Shown here in pieces: positions 14,301-27,277 of a stretch of 64,000 nucleotides of DNA. Under the pieces are notes generated by a model. The model was not told the origin of the DNA and searched no databases. It saw nothing but the letters and a program-made list of their open reading frames with translations. Both the position numbers and the translations under genes were made by a program. The stretch lies in assembly GCA_964035545.1 (NCBI GenBank), contig OZ037765.1:9142698-9206697 (forward strand). The letters are read 5' to 3'. The first letter of the stretch is position 1, and the number at the start of each line of letters is the position of its first letter. Origin of the DNA: Bugula neritina. Its lineage: Eukaryota > Bryozoa > Gymnolaemata > Cheilostomatida > Bugulidae.

Positions 14301-17300
14301 AATATCTTGAAAAAAACAGAATTATGATTATTTTTAAATTAATGCTAATATTTTACCTGTTGTTGAATGCCACAAAGTTCAGATGTTTAATTTAGCTCTA
14401 AAAGTAGAATTCCCTTTCTCAAAAAGCAGGGAAATACGTTTATAGAATTTGTATGATCATAGGTTTATTCACCAGGCATACATATAAATACAACAATGTT
14501 ATAAATTTGAGCACCCTGATTGCCATGTGGGTCCTCTAAAGAGATAGATTGGCATAATATGTATCTAGCTGTAACTCTTTGATTCTTGATCAGACCATGC
14601 ACCTTTTCTAATGTTTATATAGGATCATAGGTACAACAATGCACTCAATATAAACCTTAATGACTATGAATATAATTGTAAGTCCTTCTAGTTTTCTATT
14701 GTCAAATGAAATTAGTTTTGATATTTTAACCAATCATATTATATAACAATTAGATCATTAGATGATGTAAGAATAAAATCACAATTGGAATATAAAAATT
14801 TATATTGATGAGTTTGAATGTGAAATAAACATAAACTAAAAGTAAGTCATCTCTTTAGTTTATGTATTTACATAATTACTGCACTTGAATATCCAAGTGA
14901 TTAAAATAAATTAATATATAAATAGTAATAATAATTAGGCTATCATGGTTGAATTTGAAGCTCTGAGTGACTAGTAACTGATGGTTTTATTATTTTTATT
15001 AGTTTTTATGTTTTTAGAGTCAATTTCTTACCACTCTATGGAGTTGTTATTAAAAGAATTTCATCCCTGTAAATTGCTACCAGTCTTTATTGAAAATCTG
15101 TAGGTTATTTTAATTTTTCCCTGTTTTCTCACTTATCCGTTTGTGTAGCTTGTAGAGTTTCAAACTTTTAAACCACCCTGATGATTATTAATTGTATCTT
15201 CTGTGAGTAAAATGTAATAAAGATCAATTGATGTAATGTAATGTAATTGGAGACAAAATTTATTATGGAACCTGATTCCCCCCCCCCCCCCACATAGAAG
15301 ATTTTTTGGTATATCTCTGTATATTTTAATAACGCATAAATTCACGTAGCCAGCCAGACCTTCCTGCTAATTAAATTCTAATGATTAGTTATAACCTATC
15401 TCTGTATTGACTGTGATTGGCTAAAGTGGACATTAGCGTCATTGGTGATAATCACAAAGGCGTGGTTTATTACTAGTAGCACGTGAGTCAACGCATAGGC
15501 GGCTATTGTGTAAACGCCGTTGGCAGTGCATATTATTCAGTCCGTCAACCTATTCCTAGACGCGCCGTGGTACAACAGATGGAATACGCGACGTTATAAC
15601 TAGGATAATACTAACTTTGTAAGAACTAACATGTAATGGGAGATCATAAGAATACCAGATATGGGCAATAGTAATTCTTCTTTGTTGTCTTGTGCTGGAG
15701 CAGCTTCTAAAAGCAAGACCCACGACTCTTTGCCTCCTCAAAAACATTCTTCTGCTAAAGTAGCCAAGTCATCTAATGGCCACCAATACCAAATAGAGGA
15801 GTCGGATTGCGAGAAAGATGCTGGCGTTCCTATCTCTGGAGGACATATTTCTGGACAAAGTTCAACATTTCAAGATGATCTCACCAACTTATGTGATGCA
15901 AAGAAAAAATCTGAACCTGAAAATGGCAGTAAGTTAGATAGCAAGTCTAGGGAAGATGATATTGAGAAGGAGACTGCACTTGGTATTAGCATTAGTGGTA
16001 ATCTGGCAAGTTTGGAATGCATGAAGGTAAAAGATACAGATAAAACTTATATTCCTTACGTTGACGAAGGAGAAGAATGTGATGTTAATGATATGCTATC
16101 TGAAGTGAACTCTGCCAGCCTAGTGGATAGTCAACTCACTGAAAGTCTATCCGAGAGAGTCACAGCTAGTATCACTGGGCCAAGTCAAGTGGATGTTGTC
16201 TCATCTAACATTGCTGCTGAAAAACCCACTGAGTTGGCAGACAGTGGACCCACAGCCTGTACATTTCGATCCTGTGAATCGTTGGCCAGGTAATGTATTG
16301 CCTGATTTCAAGCGAACCAATCAAGTTCAATCAATTACCCCAGTATTGTCTTTAGTTGTTTTCCTTTCAAAGCTCTCACAAATGTTGATAATAGATAATA
16401 GTTTATATAACACTCTCTGGTTGTAAGCAGTATAAAGACTGACCCACTGATTGGCATTATATAACTTGAAATAAATTAAGACCCACAGGCCATAACACTT
16501 GAAAGTTGAAAATGCACTAGCATAACTTTTCCCAACTACAACTACGAAGGGAAAGACAATAATTCCACTATAACCTGTCCCCCAATTTAATTTCTTTTGC
16601 AAAAATTATTGTCTAGTTGTGAGTTGCAAAATCATGCTGTTGTACTCATGTCTCATAGGTTGTATAAATTATAATATATTTCTGCTGATTACTTGACATA
16701 AGAGAGTAGTAACAACTAGTGATAATGGAACAATAATCTTTCTAAGGCTATGCATCAGCTTCTTTATTTTCACTTGAACTCATCAAAAAATGTTTTTTGT
16801 GGTTAGTTGCTGAAGCAATGAAAAAGGCCATTTATAAGCCATATGCTAGTTATGAAGCTGAGACCAGCTTTGCCATGGCAATCACAACAGCCATCATAGT
16901 TATGCTGAGCCTAGTTTAGCCACAGAATCACTTGGATACCCAGTAGTTAGCCGTAAACATGGGTGAAATCCACTACTTCAAAGAGGGTTATCAACCTAAA
17001 TAGTAGGCTACTTGAATCACAAATAACTATTTATTTCAGTTGTTTGTTCACCTGCTTGCTAGAGCACTCCTCTCTATACCGATTTTTGATGTGGCCATTA
17101 TGCAAGTACATAGAAAAAGTTGTTGCCCAAGCTTAGATATTCAAATTTCAAGGGGTTTAAAAGTTGCTAAAGCAGCTTGAAATAACACAAGGGACATGTT
17201 GCGGTTTGAAGAAATTTGCCAGTTCCTGATTGCATCAGTCTGTCAATATTTGCATGGAGAGAAGCAGATAAAGGCAGACCTAATATAATTATTATCAATC

Positions 17301-20300
17301 CTTGATTCTATTGAAAGATTAACTGAAAATCACAAACTATTTGATTTACCACGCAGGTTGGGATGAGCCCATGTTATATTAATATTGATTCCAATCTACT
17401 CTTATCAGCTGAGATGCATCTCCCTATTGAAACTAAGATTATGTTCAGCAAACAGTCACCTAACATAATTGTACTTCATGCTGGGCTGATTGCTCTGTCA
17501 CTACTACAGTTGGATATTTAGACAAGATAGGGTTTTGTTGATGTTGGGTTCTATCAACAGGCTTGCCTAGTAAGCATCTTCAGGCCTTGGTTAGTTGATG
17601 GGAATTTTGTAATCATTGTCCAAGGGTCTTCAAATTTTACTGAAGTTACAACTAAGAGTGTAAAGAATGAGCAGTAATCCTTAGTTTACCTAGCAAGAAA
17701 GTTAAAATAGTTGACACTGCATACAAACACTTAGTTTGCAAACTTGAGATGTTGAGTAAAAACTGTTTTGATCAAACAACCATTTTGCACATTTTGTTTG
17801 GATGGTGTTATTTGAGTTTAGTAAGGACTTCCTGGAAACCTTTCTAAGAAAAGTTTTAATTTTAAAGTACCACAGCCTGTGGTAAACCCAGCTCTAAGCC
17901 ATAATATTAGCAAATTTCTCTTTATGTTTTTGCTGTTCACCGTGTCGTTGAATTGTCATTCAGATGTATTTCATTGAACTTTTCTTTGACAAGCACACAA
18001 TTTACCTATTATATTATGATATTGGAATATTCTTAGCTTAAATTGATTTTGCCATAGATTGCCATTATATTACTGCACAGTACTTATTCAGAATATATTA
18101 TAATGACTGCTACTAACTAGCTGTCATCAGAGGCTGAACACACACTGGTAGACGGTGATCCAGCTATGTAATATTTGCATGCCTCATACTCTACTATGCT
18201 ACATCGGCATGAAAAGTAAATCAGTTATGTCACTTAGGGATTATTATCAACTAAATTCAGTGATTAAATATTTCCTTAGTCTGTATTTGCATTGCTATTA
18301 GATTCACTAAGTACTTACTGACACATTATACTTGCTTGGCATGTTATAATTACATCATGTTGACATTTATTGCAACATTTGCAACTTTTCTTAGTGACCA
18401 TTTTGGTTATACTGTACGTGCATGATAACCCTGTTTCCTGGTTGCTATGGAGATGGCACCACTGCATGCTGATTTGAAATAACCAATTATGGATGGGTTT
18501 TTGTTGAGACGTTCTTTTTGTTATTCATGTGTAGTGAAAACTCGATGCTGCATATGATAGCCACAGTCAAGGCTCTACATCCCGTATACTAATTTATTGA
18601 TTATTGTATTTGTACTGCTCTGCTGTCTTATATAATGCATCATACGTATTATGTAACTATGAAATGCCATAATATAATATTGCCTAGTTAGTTTTATTTA
18701 TATTACTAGTCTTTTTTACTAGTATTCACAGTTTTTAATGGTTTCACTACCACAACTAGTGTATTATACAGTAGGTTGTAATATGTTGCAAGTTTATATC
18801 TCTTGCATGTGTCTGTAATGTGCTGTCATGGCAGTAAATATTGTTGATTTCCTCACCACTATGCTTATGTCATGACACTTGGTAGTTCCTGGAACTGCAA
18901 TGGTTGCAGCAGAGTTATAATTATTGCATCATTCTCCTTCATGCAGTTGCACTGTCTAGTACCACAATTAAAAGTTCCCTGGTTCATATTCCCAATGATC
19001 TCATGTGCATAACTTTGCTTGTGTATATTACAGTACAAATGAGGAGCTGCAGGCAACACTTCAAGAGCTCGGAGATCTGCAGCGGAACGTAAACCAGTTG
19101 GCGGAGGAGAATGAGCAGTTGGGAGCTGAGAGAATGGTTCTCCTCGAGTCCCTCTGCACCCAGACAGACAAGCTGGAGAATGCCAGAACTCAAATAGAGC
19201 ACCTCAAGGCTCTCATACTTACAGACACGGAATATACTCAGAGTGAAAGGGAGCAAGCACTGGTCAACCTTCTCAAGGTACAATACGTCTGCAACCGTCT
19301 CTATAAGTTATTTTCTTTGGGATAAAATAGCAGGTCATGTTAGGCAGACTGATATAGGGGTTATCAGTTATTGGCTATTCTTCCAGCAGCAGCTGCTGCA
19401 AGGTTTCTATTGCTAAATGCTTCGAACTGTATGACAGTTTAAACTCGACATCATTTAGCAGGTACTCTCAGTCAGTAGCTACAGCCAGTATATGTGGCAC
19501 ATCTACTGCAAAACTCGAGATTTGAGTTGGTTTTTGGCAAAATTGGGGATATAAGGGTGGCTGCGCACTACCACATCTGTCAACCTGTAATACCAGTATA
19601 CAGTGTCTCACTACTTACTAGACAGCTTTACATGTTAGTAGGTCAGCTGATGTAGTGGGAAATGCTAGTGGGTTGACACTGCAGTATTAGTGCTATAAAT
19701 ACACTGCAGTATACTAAGCTGCCATGTCTAGGAACCTGGACCTAATGTCTTCAGTCATCACCACTAAACACCCAACTAGTTCATTTACTGAACTATGCAT
19801 GGCCAAGTTGTGTTGATTTTTAAGCAAATAACTTGGCAAAAAGTATGTTTTTGTAAATGAATAAAAAACTTGTAAAATATGGCTAATAGAAGGAATCAGC
19901 TGTTAAATGATGATGTAATCTAGGAAATATTTGTTGAGATAATAATTGTTTTCTTAGTAACCTGAGTCACTTGAGTTCAAATTCCATGTTCTGTTGGTTT
20001 ACATGTCAGTCAGTCTAGGGACTTCTAAAATCTAAAATATTCTAAAGTTTTATTCCGATAGGACAAAAATACCAACCAATTATCAAGTATTCAAGTTATC
20101 TAATGCAGCATTTTGAGAAAATGATCTAGTTCTGTACATTACTAGACAGTAAATGAGCTATCAAAAACATGGAAGTTGTCATTAGAGTGATTTTGCTTTA
20201 CCATTTGTTGCAAACTGTTCTACCAACTGGTGATTCATCTCTCCTACACGATATCTTCTGTTGTAAAGTTTAATTTGGACTGTTTAGATAGCCACAGAGG

Positions 20301-21331
20301 AGAGGGAGGAGTTCCTGCTGAAGCAGTGTGAAATGCACAACGCCCTGGAGAGTTTCGACCAGGAGTACAAGGATATGCAGGAGAGGGTGATTTCACTGAA
20401 CGAGAAGTGTAAACACTTGGAGGACAAACGACAAGGTTGGCGCTTTTCTTGAAGTCACTTTTTATTTCAGCACCAATATTATACTTCTACCAGCTTTTAA
20501 CCATAATAATCTTCAAAAGTTTCATAATTACTTGTTTGTTTGTTTATTCTCATCAAAAATAATAATCTCTATATTGGTTATATAATAATAGATATGATGA
20601 GGGTCTATGTACATAGTAGCATGGTGGATTTCTAAATTTCGAACTCAAATATATATTCATAGCCCACATAGTTAATTGGTGAATCAGTAAACTTATGTCA
20701 GTAAATCAAGCAGGTACTCCTTCAAAATCATCCTGACTCCATGAAACCTTGTATCTCTCTACACTTGGAGTTCCAATGAATAGTCACATGCAGAAGTTGA
20801 TGATTATATCTTTTGCTATTTCAACAAAGGTATGATTGATGAAAAAGTCAAGCTGGAAACCCACACAAGTGACCTAGCCGAGGAACTGGCCAATGAAAGA
20901 ATTGAGTTGGAGCGGTACAAGACCCTTCTTGAAAATGAGAAAGGGAAGGTATTGGAATTGCAGCAATTACATAAAGCAGAGGACAAATCAGAACTGGAGC
21001 AATTAGTTGAGAATACAAGGTTTGTGGGAGACATTGTTTTGTTATTAGGACAAGTATTTCTTGTTATTGTCAACAGAGTCAAGATTGTTTAGATTACAAA
21101 TATTCTATGATTCAACACTTGGCCCAATGTAATGGTAACAGAGCTCTGTTTTTGCTCTTCAACTGTAAATCATTGTGGTTTTATGGTATACAAACTACTT
21201 CAAAGGGAGCTGGTATTATTTCTTCACAAAGATACTTCAAACTGAAACTTGGCTAATTTGCCACCTTCTGAATCATTACAAATTATTTTCAGATTAAGCC
21301 ATTTTAGACAAGGTTGCAGCTAACTTCCTAG

Positions 21332-21417
<86 letters not shown>

Positions 21418-24400
21418 GTCTTCCCATTACTTGAGAGTTTTTTTTTTTTCTTAAACACTTCAATGGGTGAATTTATAGCCAGTATTTAGTAAGCAATAAA
21501 GAGGTTTAGGCATTGAACTCTGGCAGTAAACACAAGCTGTTAGATCATCTTTGTCTATGATGCAGACGAAGGGTGAATATATTAATTGTACCCTTGAGTT
21601 TAATTATAATTGCTTGAGCTTTATTTAGACTTTGTGTAAAACTTTGAAAATAAAATTAAGTTCAACTTTTCTTTGTTGTAGACTGTGATTTGTATGCAGT
21701 TTTTATGATGTTGAATGATACTGTAGGGCAGACAAAGAGAAATTGGAACAAAAGTATACGAATCTGCAGGAATCTTTGGCACACAGTCGAAAAGAACTGG
21801 CAAAGGTGAAGGAACAGATGCAGTCTTTAGAGACTGATAGATGTGCGGCTAAAGAAAAGGCAGATTATTTAGAGCAGGTGAATTTATGATATATTGATTA
21901 GGTCACTATCATCTTTTTAACTCAATACATTCAGTAGCCTTTGCTAGAAAAAGTGATCTGTATGCATGTAATAGTTCAGGCTGCAGTTTGATTCCAAATT
22001 CTTCTGGTGGATCTGTTACTGGCTGCTAATGGTGACCTTCTCTATTCAACAAATACTTAACATCCTAATAACTGTTTTTATAGGAGTTGGTAGCAGCTAG
22101 AAACAACAATAAAACTTGCCTGAGTGACCTTGAGTTCAAATATGACAAGGTCGCAGCTGACAGAGGTCAGCTGGAGAATCAGCTGGTGGAGAATCGGAAG
22201 GACTTGGAAGCTCAGCGGAAAGAAAATAACCGAATTTTAGAAGAAAATAAAAACTTTCGAATTGAAGTTAGCGATTTGCAAGCAGAACTAAAGGGAGCCA
22301 AGCATCGGTAAATCTACTTTTTGTTAAAATAAAACATTTTCGCTCATTTTGAGTAGCACTAGTGTGTTTCTTTTATTTTGCTTCTTTGTATGAATTTTAC
22401 TTGGTTTAGCATATGTAATAATATTCCTTGTTACCATCAGATATTAGGAGGTTTTATAAGCAGATGTTCAAACTCAAAATGAACCATGACATTCCTTTAC
22501 CATCTGATACGAGCTGCACTGCATGAATATAAAGGTTATCACCGGACAAATTATAGAATTACTGGTATTATTATACGTAGCTGATATCTTAATTAAATGT
22601 GATATTGGGTCTTCATTGATGTCCAATAGTGCGCATCAATTTAGGATTAGTTTGAATACATCATAATTTGAAAGATGAATTTATTGAACTGAGTTGAACT
22701 TTCATATTCAATATTCATATTAAAATTTCACCAGGCTTACTCCAAGTATGAATCTGTAGGTATATCGAGTTTGAAAAGGAAATGGAGGCATTGTCTCAAA
22801 GACATGAAGAAGAAGCCAGTGATTGGAAACAGTTTCAGAGCGACTTGCAAACTGCCGTAGTTATTGCTAATGCTATCAAAGCTGAAGCTGTTGAAGAAAA
22901 AGAACTGCTAGCTGAGAGAAACCGCGAGCTTCTTAGGAAGGTAAGTCTCAGTTCGAGCTTTGTTCCTCTATGTGCTGTGGTTAGGCTTTTTCTACACATG
23001 CTGTTGGTGGTAAAAATATATTCAATGCGTATATTATGTTTGCCAGTTGATTGCATATTTTAAAAACATTGTGCGTATTGTAATAGTAGAAATGAACTAG
23101 AAATATTATTTGCTTAAAACATTTTGTTAAAATGTCTTGAAACTGATATTTCAACCACGGTATGGTCATCGTCAGAGTGACATTTGTTGGAAATTGTTTA
23201 AAGCGATGGTGACAATGTCAAAATTTCATTAGTTTAGCATAGAATTTTTACCATTGAAATGAAGCTTTTATTTAACCTTTTTAGCATTGGATATCATAGT
23301 TTTAAATGATATATCTTTTGTTGAAGAATGAAGACTTACAGAAGCAAAGTAACATAATACAGGCAGAGCTAGACCGTGTAAAAGCACAGAAAGGTCTTGC
23401 TATTCTTCCCACAAGTGAAATTAAGAAGCATATACTAGGCAGTGATAGGGAATTGGCAGCTTTAAGACAAGGTAGGTATTTCTGTTGTTTAGAGAACAGG
23501 TGTGTGTTTCTGCATGTACCATAAAAATGTTTTAATGACTAACCATAAAACACTTCAAATGCTTCAAATTTTATATCTCTATGTGTTATGGTCAATAAAA
23601 TGGCTCTTATGCTGCTGATGTCTAGGAAATCCGTTGTTACTCTGTAGTCTACCGCTGTCCTAGTCATAACCATTTGTTTTGTTATTATACCAGTTCTCTT
23701 GTTAACTTAGAAGTTATTCTCTTCTCACACAAGTCAAGCTGTAGGTTTCTGCAGAAAATTATATCTGCGAACTTGACTAATTATTCTACTATTCATTCCT
23801 AAAGTCCTACTAGCTTTGAATATCTTCAAGCTTCTGTGGTTTGTGAAGACGACTCCTAATTGCACTTCTCAGTTGTTTTACAATGAGAAGACCAGGGAAG
23901 AGAGAGACTGTTGAGTTGCAACAATGACTTAACAATAATTATTATGTATCTTTCAACTTTTTGGAGTTGTCAATTTTTCAAAAATACATTATGTACTATA
24001 ATTAGTTAAAATTCATAAGAATATGTAGATTTTCTTATAGCTAATAGCAAGCGGTTTTATTTGAATGTATGTTTGGTATTACAGGAAGAAGATCAAGTGA
24101 CATAAAAGGCAATCAGAACATAGTGTCAGTGAAATCGTTGATAAAGACAATCGAAGGTCATGGGTCGCTGGGCTCTTCCACAGGGTCTTCTCGTCGGGGC
24201 AGTTCAGACAGTTTAAACAGTCCAACCAGTACTTCTATATCTTTCAATAGTCACATGGATTCCAATAGTAGAAACAGTCCTGAGCGTCGCACTAGTAACC
24301 ATAACAACAACAACGACAACGTTCCCCTTAGGTCGGCTTTGAAAAAGCCTAAAGACTCTGAAGACAAGTCCAATAACAGCAGAAATCGAGGGAAAATGTT

Positions 24401-26322
24401 TGAGAAGACCAGTTCTCCTGTCATTGAGTCACTTCGGCCTGTGTCTGCGGAGAATAGCGTTAGCTCCTTACTTTCTATCCGAACGTATGTTATTAACTTT
24501 CTAGAGAGTATCTAATACGCTTATCTGTAGCCCATAGATAGAAAAATAAAACTCTACCCTGTGATTATTATGTTAGGCTGTTAAAGTTTAAAGTATAGAG
24601 TATGGATAATTACTTTTGATACTGTGGCCTTAGTGTTTTGTACTTATCGCTTACTTTTGACACTTTTCAGTGATGCAGATCATTCGGAAAAGTCATACGA
24701 CCCTCTAGCTAAGTTAGTAAAGCAGACAGGTGGATCCAAGCGTAACGCCTTACTTAAATGGTGTCAACAAAAATCTAAGGGTTATCGGTAGGTTTTTAAT
24801 CTTTATTAAATTCATGATTTAGAAATTCAGAAACTGATAAGAGTAGTATTCTTTGACCAGTGTTGCATAGGAACTTAGAGCATTGAGCTGTGATATAAGA
24901 GGTGTTTATTTTAAGCAGCAAAGGTGTTAGCTCATTAAATTTAAATGTGGTCATGATATGGTTATGTCGTATGTATCATTAATTCCTAGTCTTCTGTTAC
25001 TTTGATAGGGAGGTGGATATCACTAATTTTAGTAGCAGTTGGAATGATGGACTGGCATTTTGTGCTCTTCTTCATAATTACATTCCCAATTTAGTCAACT
25101 ATGATGAGCTATTAAAGCGCCATGATAAGGTACAAATTTTATATATTTTGTGCGTTTATAGATCATTGTTTATTGTCAAGTTATGCTCCCCAAAAAGTCA
25201 CATATAGTTGGCTAACTCCTAACTTGTCTAATTTATTGTAAATATGGAATTTGCTGTAGAATTGTCCTACCCCATCGAACTTGTGAAGTATTGTTTCCTA
25301 ATATTAACAATGGCTACTATTTTTGTTGAAAGCCAAATAGTAATATAGTAACATAAAAGCTTGAGTGTTCATGCAAGGTTTAAATTGGGTTTTGCCCTGT
25401 TTACAGCTGCAACTCAAATATAATTAAAACAATTGATATTACTAAATAACCATTAATTTAACCGTAAACTAAGTATTTTACCAGTTTGAATGATTTTTGT
25501 CACCAGATACTATACTTGCGAACCTAATCATTAAAGTAACAAAATTATTACCTGCTATATTCATCAGAAAACAGTGCAAGCAATTTCTCCTCAGAACACA
25601 TCAAAGGGCTCAAGTTCTCAATTTTCTGCTGGGTGGGCAACTCCATTAATTATTGCCACATTTAAATGATAGTATGTATTTTGTTTTAGAGAGAGAATTT
25701 CTCAGTTGCATTTCAAGCTGCAGAATCTGTGGGCATTTCTGCAAAACTAGTAAGTAGCTGACAAAATATTTATGAGCAATAATTAGCATTGTTACTTGTT
25801 AGTATATATTGTTAGCCTTGCTATTTTTTTTTGTCTTATTAACTCATTAATGAAGGTGTTTATAAAGGGCTGTGAGTTTTATTGCAAACAAAATAATGAA
25901 CAGAAATTTTATGTTCGACTTTCTAATTAAAACCCACTCTTCAATTATTTAACTTATTATATTGTTTTCACATCCATTATCAAGTTTAGTTCAACTTAGC
26001 AAGAAATATCATATTAAAAGTACTTCTGCTTATAGTAAACCTGATTTTGCTCTATAAATATAAGAAATATTTTTCAATTTACTGTTTGACAATTTCTACA
26101 TACAGCAGCAAAATAATTCGTCTTGGGCATACCTTTTACTAATTTTATAGTGTATTTGTTTTTGAAATTAATGCAAACGCTTCCAGTTGCAAAGTTCGCT
26201 TTGAAATATTATTATTACACATTTTGTAGGATGTTGATGAGATGGTTTCCATTGAAAGACCAGACTGGCAACTAGTAATGTCCTATGTTACTAGTCTATA
26301 CCAGCATTTTGAAGGAGATTAA
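5346..26322 (+). CDS. SPECC1L: Cytospin (SPECC1/SPECC1L family) cytoskeletal cross-linker, 19 coding exons
   Basis: Predicted 1169-aa cytospin; vertebrate members are about 1070-1120 aa. Exons: 5346-5513, 5970-6152, 8556-8809, 9587-9950, 10470-10625, 11259-11418, 12230-12380, 19034-19277, 20288-20435, 20830-21019, 21727-21877, 22084-22307, 22760-22940, 23327-23471, 24085-24484, 24671-24787, 25009-25129, 25690-25749, 26230-26322. All junctions are GT-AG and phases agree. Residues 1-320 are Ser/Lys-rich and disordered. Residues about 300-900 form coiled coil and include family-diagnostic [10 protein letters not shown] and [13 protein letters not shown]. Residues 907-1040 are a Ser/Asn-rich linker. 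A calponin-homology domain ends the protein. Known role of the family: linking actin and microtubules in adhesion and cell shape. The first residue of exon 7 is the least certain boundary; other in-frame acceptors lie upstream. No close AATAAA follows the stop. Confidence 0.96.
6153..8555 (+). other. Cytospin intron 2; nothing further seen
   Basis: 2.4 kb between a consensus donor (CAG|gtcagt) and acceptor (attttag). No conserved exon, RNA gene or clear repeat is visible. Confidence 0.6.
10060..10069. repeat. Putative SINE target-site duplication, left
   Basis: TAACAGAGTG, repeated exactly at 10262-10271. Confidence 0.6.
10070..10261 (+). mobile_element. tRNA-derived SINE-like insertion in cytospin intron 4
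   Basis: About 190 bp between two copies of TAACAGAGTG (10060-10069 and 10262-10271), which look like target-site duplications. The head has an A-box-like TCTAGGGGCTAGAGC and a B-box-like GGTTTGAACCC at a tRNA-like distance. A core with GGAAGAGCATCC follows, similar to a segment shared by several invertebrate SINEs. It cannot be a working tRNA gene because the cloverleaf stems do not close well. Confidence 0.7.
10262..10271. repeat. Putative SINE target-site duplication, right
   Basis: TAACAGAGTG, repeated exactly from 10060-10069. Confidence 0.6.
15405..15660 (+). promoter_or_regulatory. Promoter-like, CpG-containing region upstream of alternative cytospin exon
   Basis: In otherwise AT-rich intron DNA, about 15410-15600 holds many CpG dinucleotides (for example CGCGCC and ACGCGACG). 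It has two inverted CCAAT boxes (TGATTGGCT near 15412; TCATTGG near 15440) and an E-box CACGTG (15480-15485) running into an AP-1-like TGAGTCA (15484-15490). This fits an alternative promoter; no clear TATA box is placed. Confidence 0.5.
15631..15636 (+). promoter_or_regulatory. Minimal start-stop upstream ORF (ATGTAA)
   Basis: An ATG followed at once by TAA lies 30 bases before the ATG of the alternative cytospin exon and in the same frame. A second short upstream frame starts near 15578 (six codons). Start-stop elements are known to stall ribosomes and reduce downstream initiation; whether it lies within the mRNA depends on the unmapped start site. Confidence 0.4.
15661..16289 (+). CDS. Alternative first coding exon of cytospin (short, putatively acylated isoform)
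   Basis: An open frame of 209 codons plus two bases sits inside cytospin intron 7 (12381-19033). It starts at ATG 15661, with an in-frame TAA upstream at 15634-15636, and ends at a good donor (CAG|gtaatg, 16289/16290). It stops in phase 2 with bases AG, exactly as exon 7 does, so joining to exon 8 at 19034 keeps the frame (AG+T = Ser) and gives a predicted 900-aa protein with the coiled coil and CH domain but a different N terminus. The new N terminus reads [13 protein letters not shown]: Gly2 and Ser6 fit the N-myristoylation pattern and Cys11 is a possible palmitoylation site. The rest is acidic and Ser-rich and resembles no family I recognise. That it is transcribed is inferred from phase, donor and promoter-like upstream DNA. 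Confidence 0.72.
21335..21414. repeat. (TA)n microsatellite in cytospin intron 10
   Basis: About 80 bases of uninterrupted TA dinucleotides. Confidence 0.95.
24671..26322 (+). CDS. SPECC1L: Cytospin exons 16-19: C-terminal calponin-homology domain
   Basis: Four exons (24671-24787, 25009-25129, 25690-25749, 26230-26322) encode about residues 1040-1169. The segment begins [20 protein letters not shown], followed by a CH fold with [20 protein letters not shown], the FQAAESVGI helix and [16 protein letters not shown] before the stop TAA at 26320-26322. This is the most conserved part of cytospins and gives the family assignment. Single CH domains of this type are associated with actin binding in vertebrate SPECC1L. 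No truncation or missing core residue is visible. Confidence 0.97.
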
Positions 26323-27277
26323 TCTGAACTACTTCTATATATTTTATAATTTCGACTCATCTGTATTGCATTTATTACTATCATTTCATAGACATGTATT
26401 TTGTACATTTGTACTCTCTATTTATTCACCCCAGTCTAGCCCTATCCCATGTTTTATTATATTTTACTTACTGTTATATATTTAACTTGATGCATGCCAT
26501 AATTATTATAGTTATTTTTATATTGTGCTCAACCAAAGTATTTTCGCAGCTCACTCCATTTGCATGTACTTGCTACTCCACTGGGCATGTAGAGTTTTTA
26601 TTATGATATTGTAATTAGCAGTCTGTTTCAAAGCTCTAGGTACCTGTACACATTTAGATATTATTCTCAGTGATTATTGTATCTAGTCAGGGATTTGAAA
26701 ATGGTCCAGTGCATAAATTCATGTATAATATAGTAACTAGTATAATGTTTTATTTTAAACTGTCAGTTGGTCTTGCATAGTACAATAATACAAAACATAA
26801 GAATTTTGTTTGCAATGTACTGTTAGTTTGAGTAACATGTAAAGCATAAACTGAAAAGTAGGAAAGAGCATGATATAAAAAATATTATATGCAAAAAAAT
26901 GATTGTATCGTTGAAATGTTACGGTTAAGTAAAACATGATAGCAATTGTAGAGAGCAAATACAAAATTCAATTCAAAAATAAATCACACCTGTTATAAGC
27001 ATGATATATTACATAAAAGTATCAAAGGTAAAAAAACTTGAGAATTTACCTATATCTATTTTAAACTATACAATTTTCATTGAAATAAATATAAGTTTTT
27101 AATCCTGATAAAATTTATCAAGCAAAGTAGAAAGGTGAGACTTAAAGTGCATATAAAGCTGCATATAGTATACTGAATTAATATTAACTTTGCAAGTGGA
27201 ATGTTAACAAATAACGTTATGTTATATTAAGTAGTGCAGATCTGCTTTTTTTTCTCGCGGAACACTAATTTGATCTA
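26323..27277. other. Tail-to-tail interval between cytospin and the NADPH oxidase
   Basis: AT-rich DNA that should hold both 3' untranslated regions. For the oxidase, minus-strand polyadenylation-signal candidates are ATTAAA at 27103-27098 and AATAAA at 26754-26749. Plus-strand AATAAA occurs near 26978 and 27084, far from the cytospin stop, so the two 3' ends may overlap. No coding exon is seen. Confidence 0.5.

Larger units (their letters stand above)
12381..19033 (+). other. Cytospin intron 7 (6.65 kb), host of the alternative start exon
   Basis: The largest intron of the gene. Besides the alternative promoter and exon (15405-16289) it holds AT-rich DNA and a 13-C run near 15279-15291. Nothing else coding is recognised. 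Confidence 0.6.

Noticed and set aside
19960-20000. GAGTTCAAATTCC resembling a tRNA B box
   Set aside because: No matching A box, core or flanking duplication.
23135-23195. Palindrome-like TTGAAACTGATATTTCAA with a following stretch that reminded me of mobile-element ends
   Set aside because: Too short and without a partner end or target duplication in the window.
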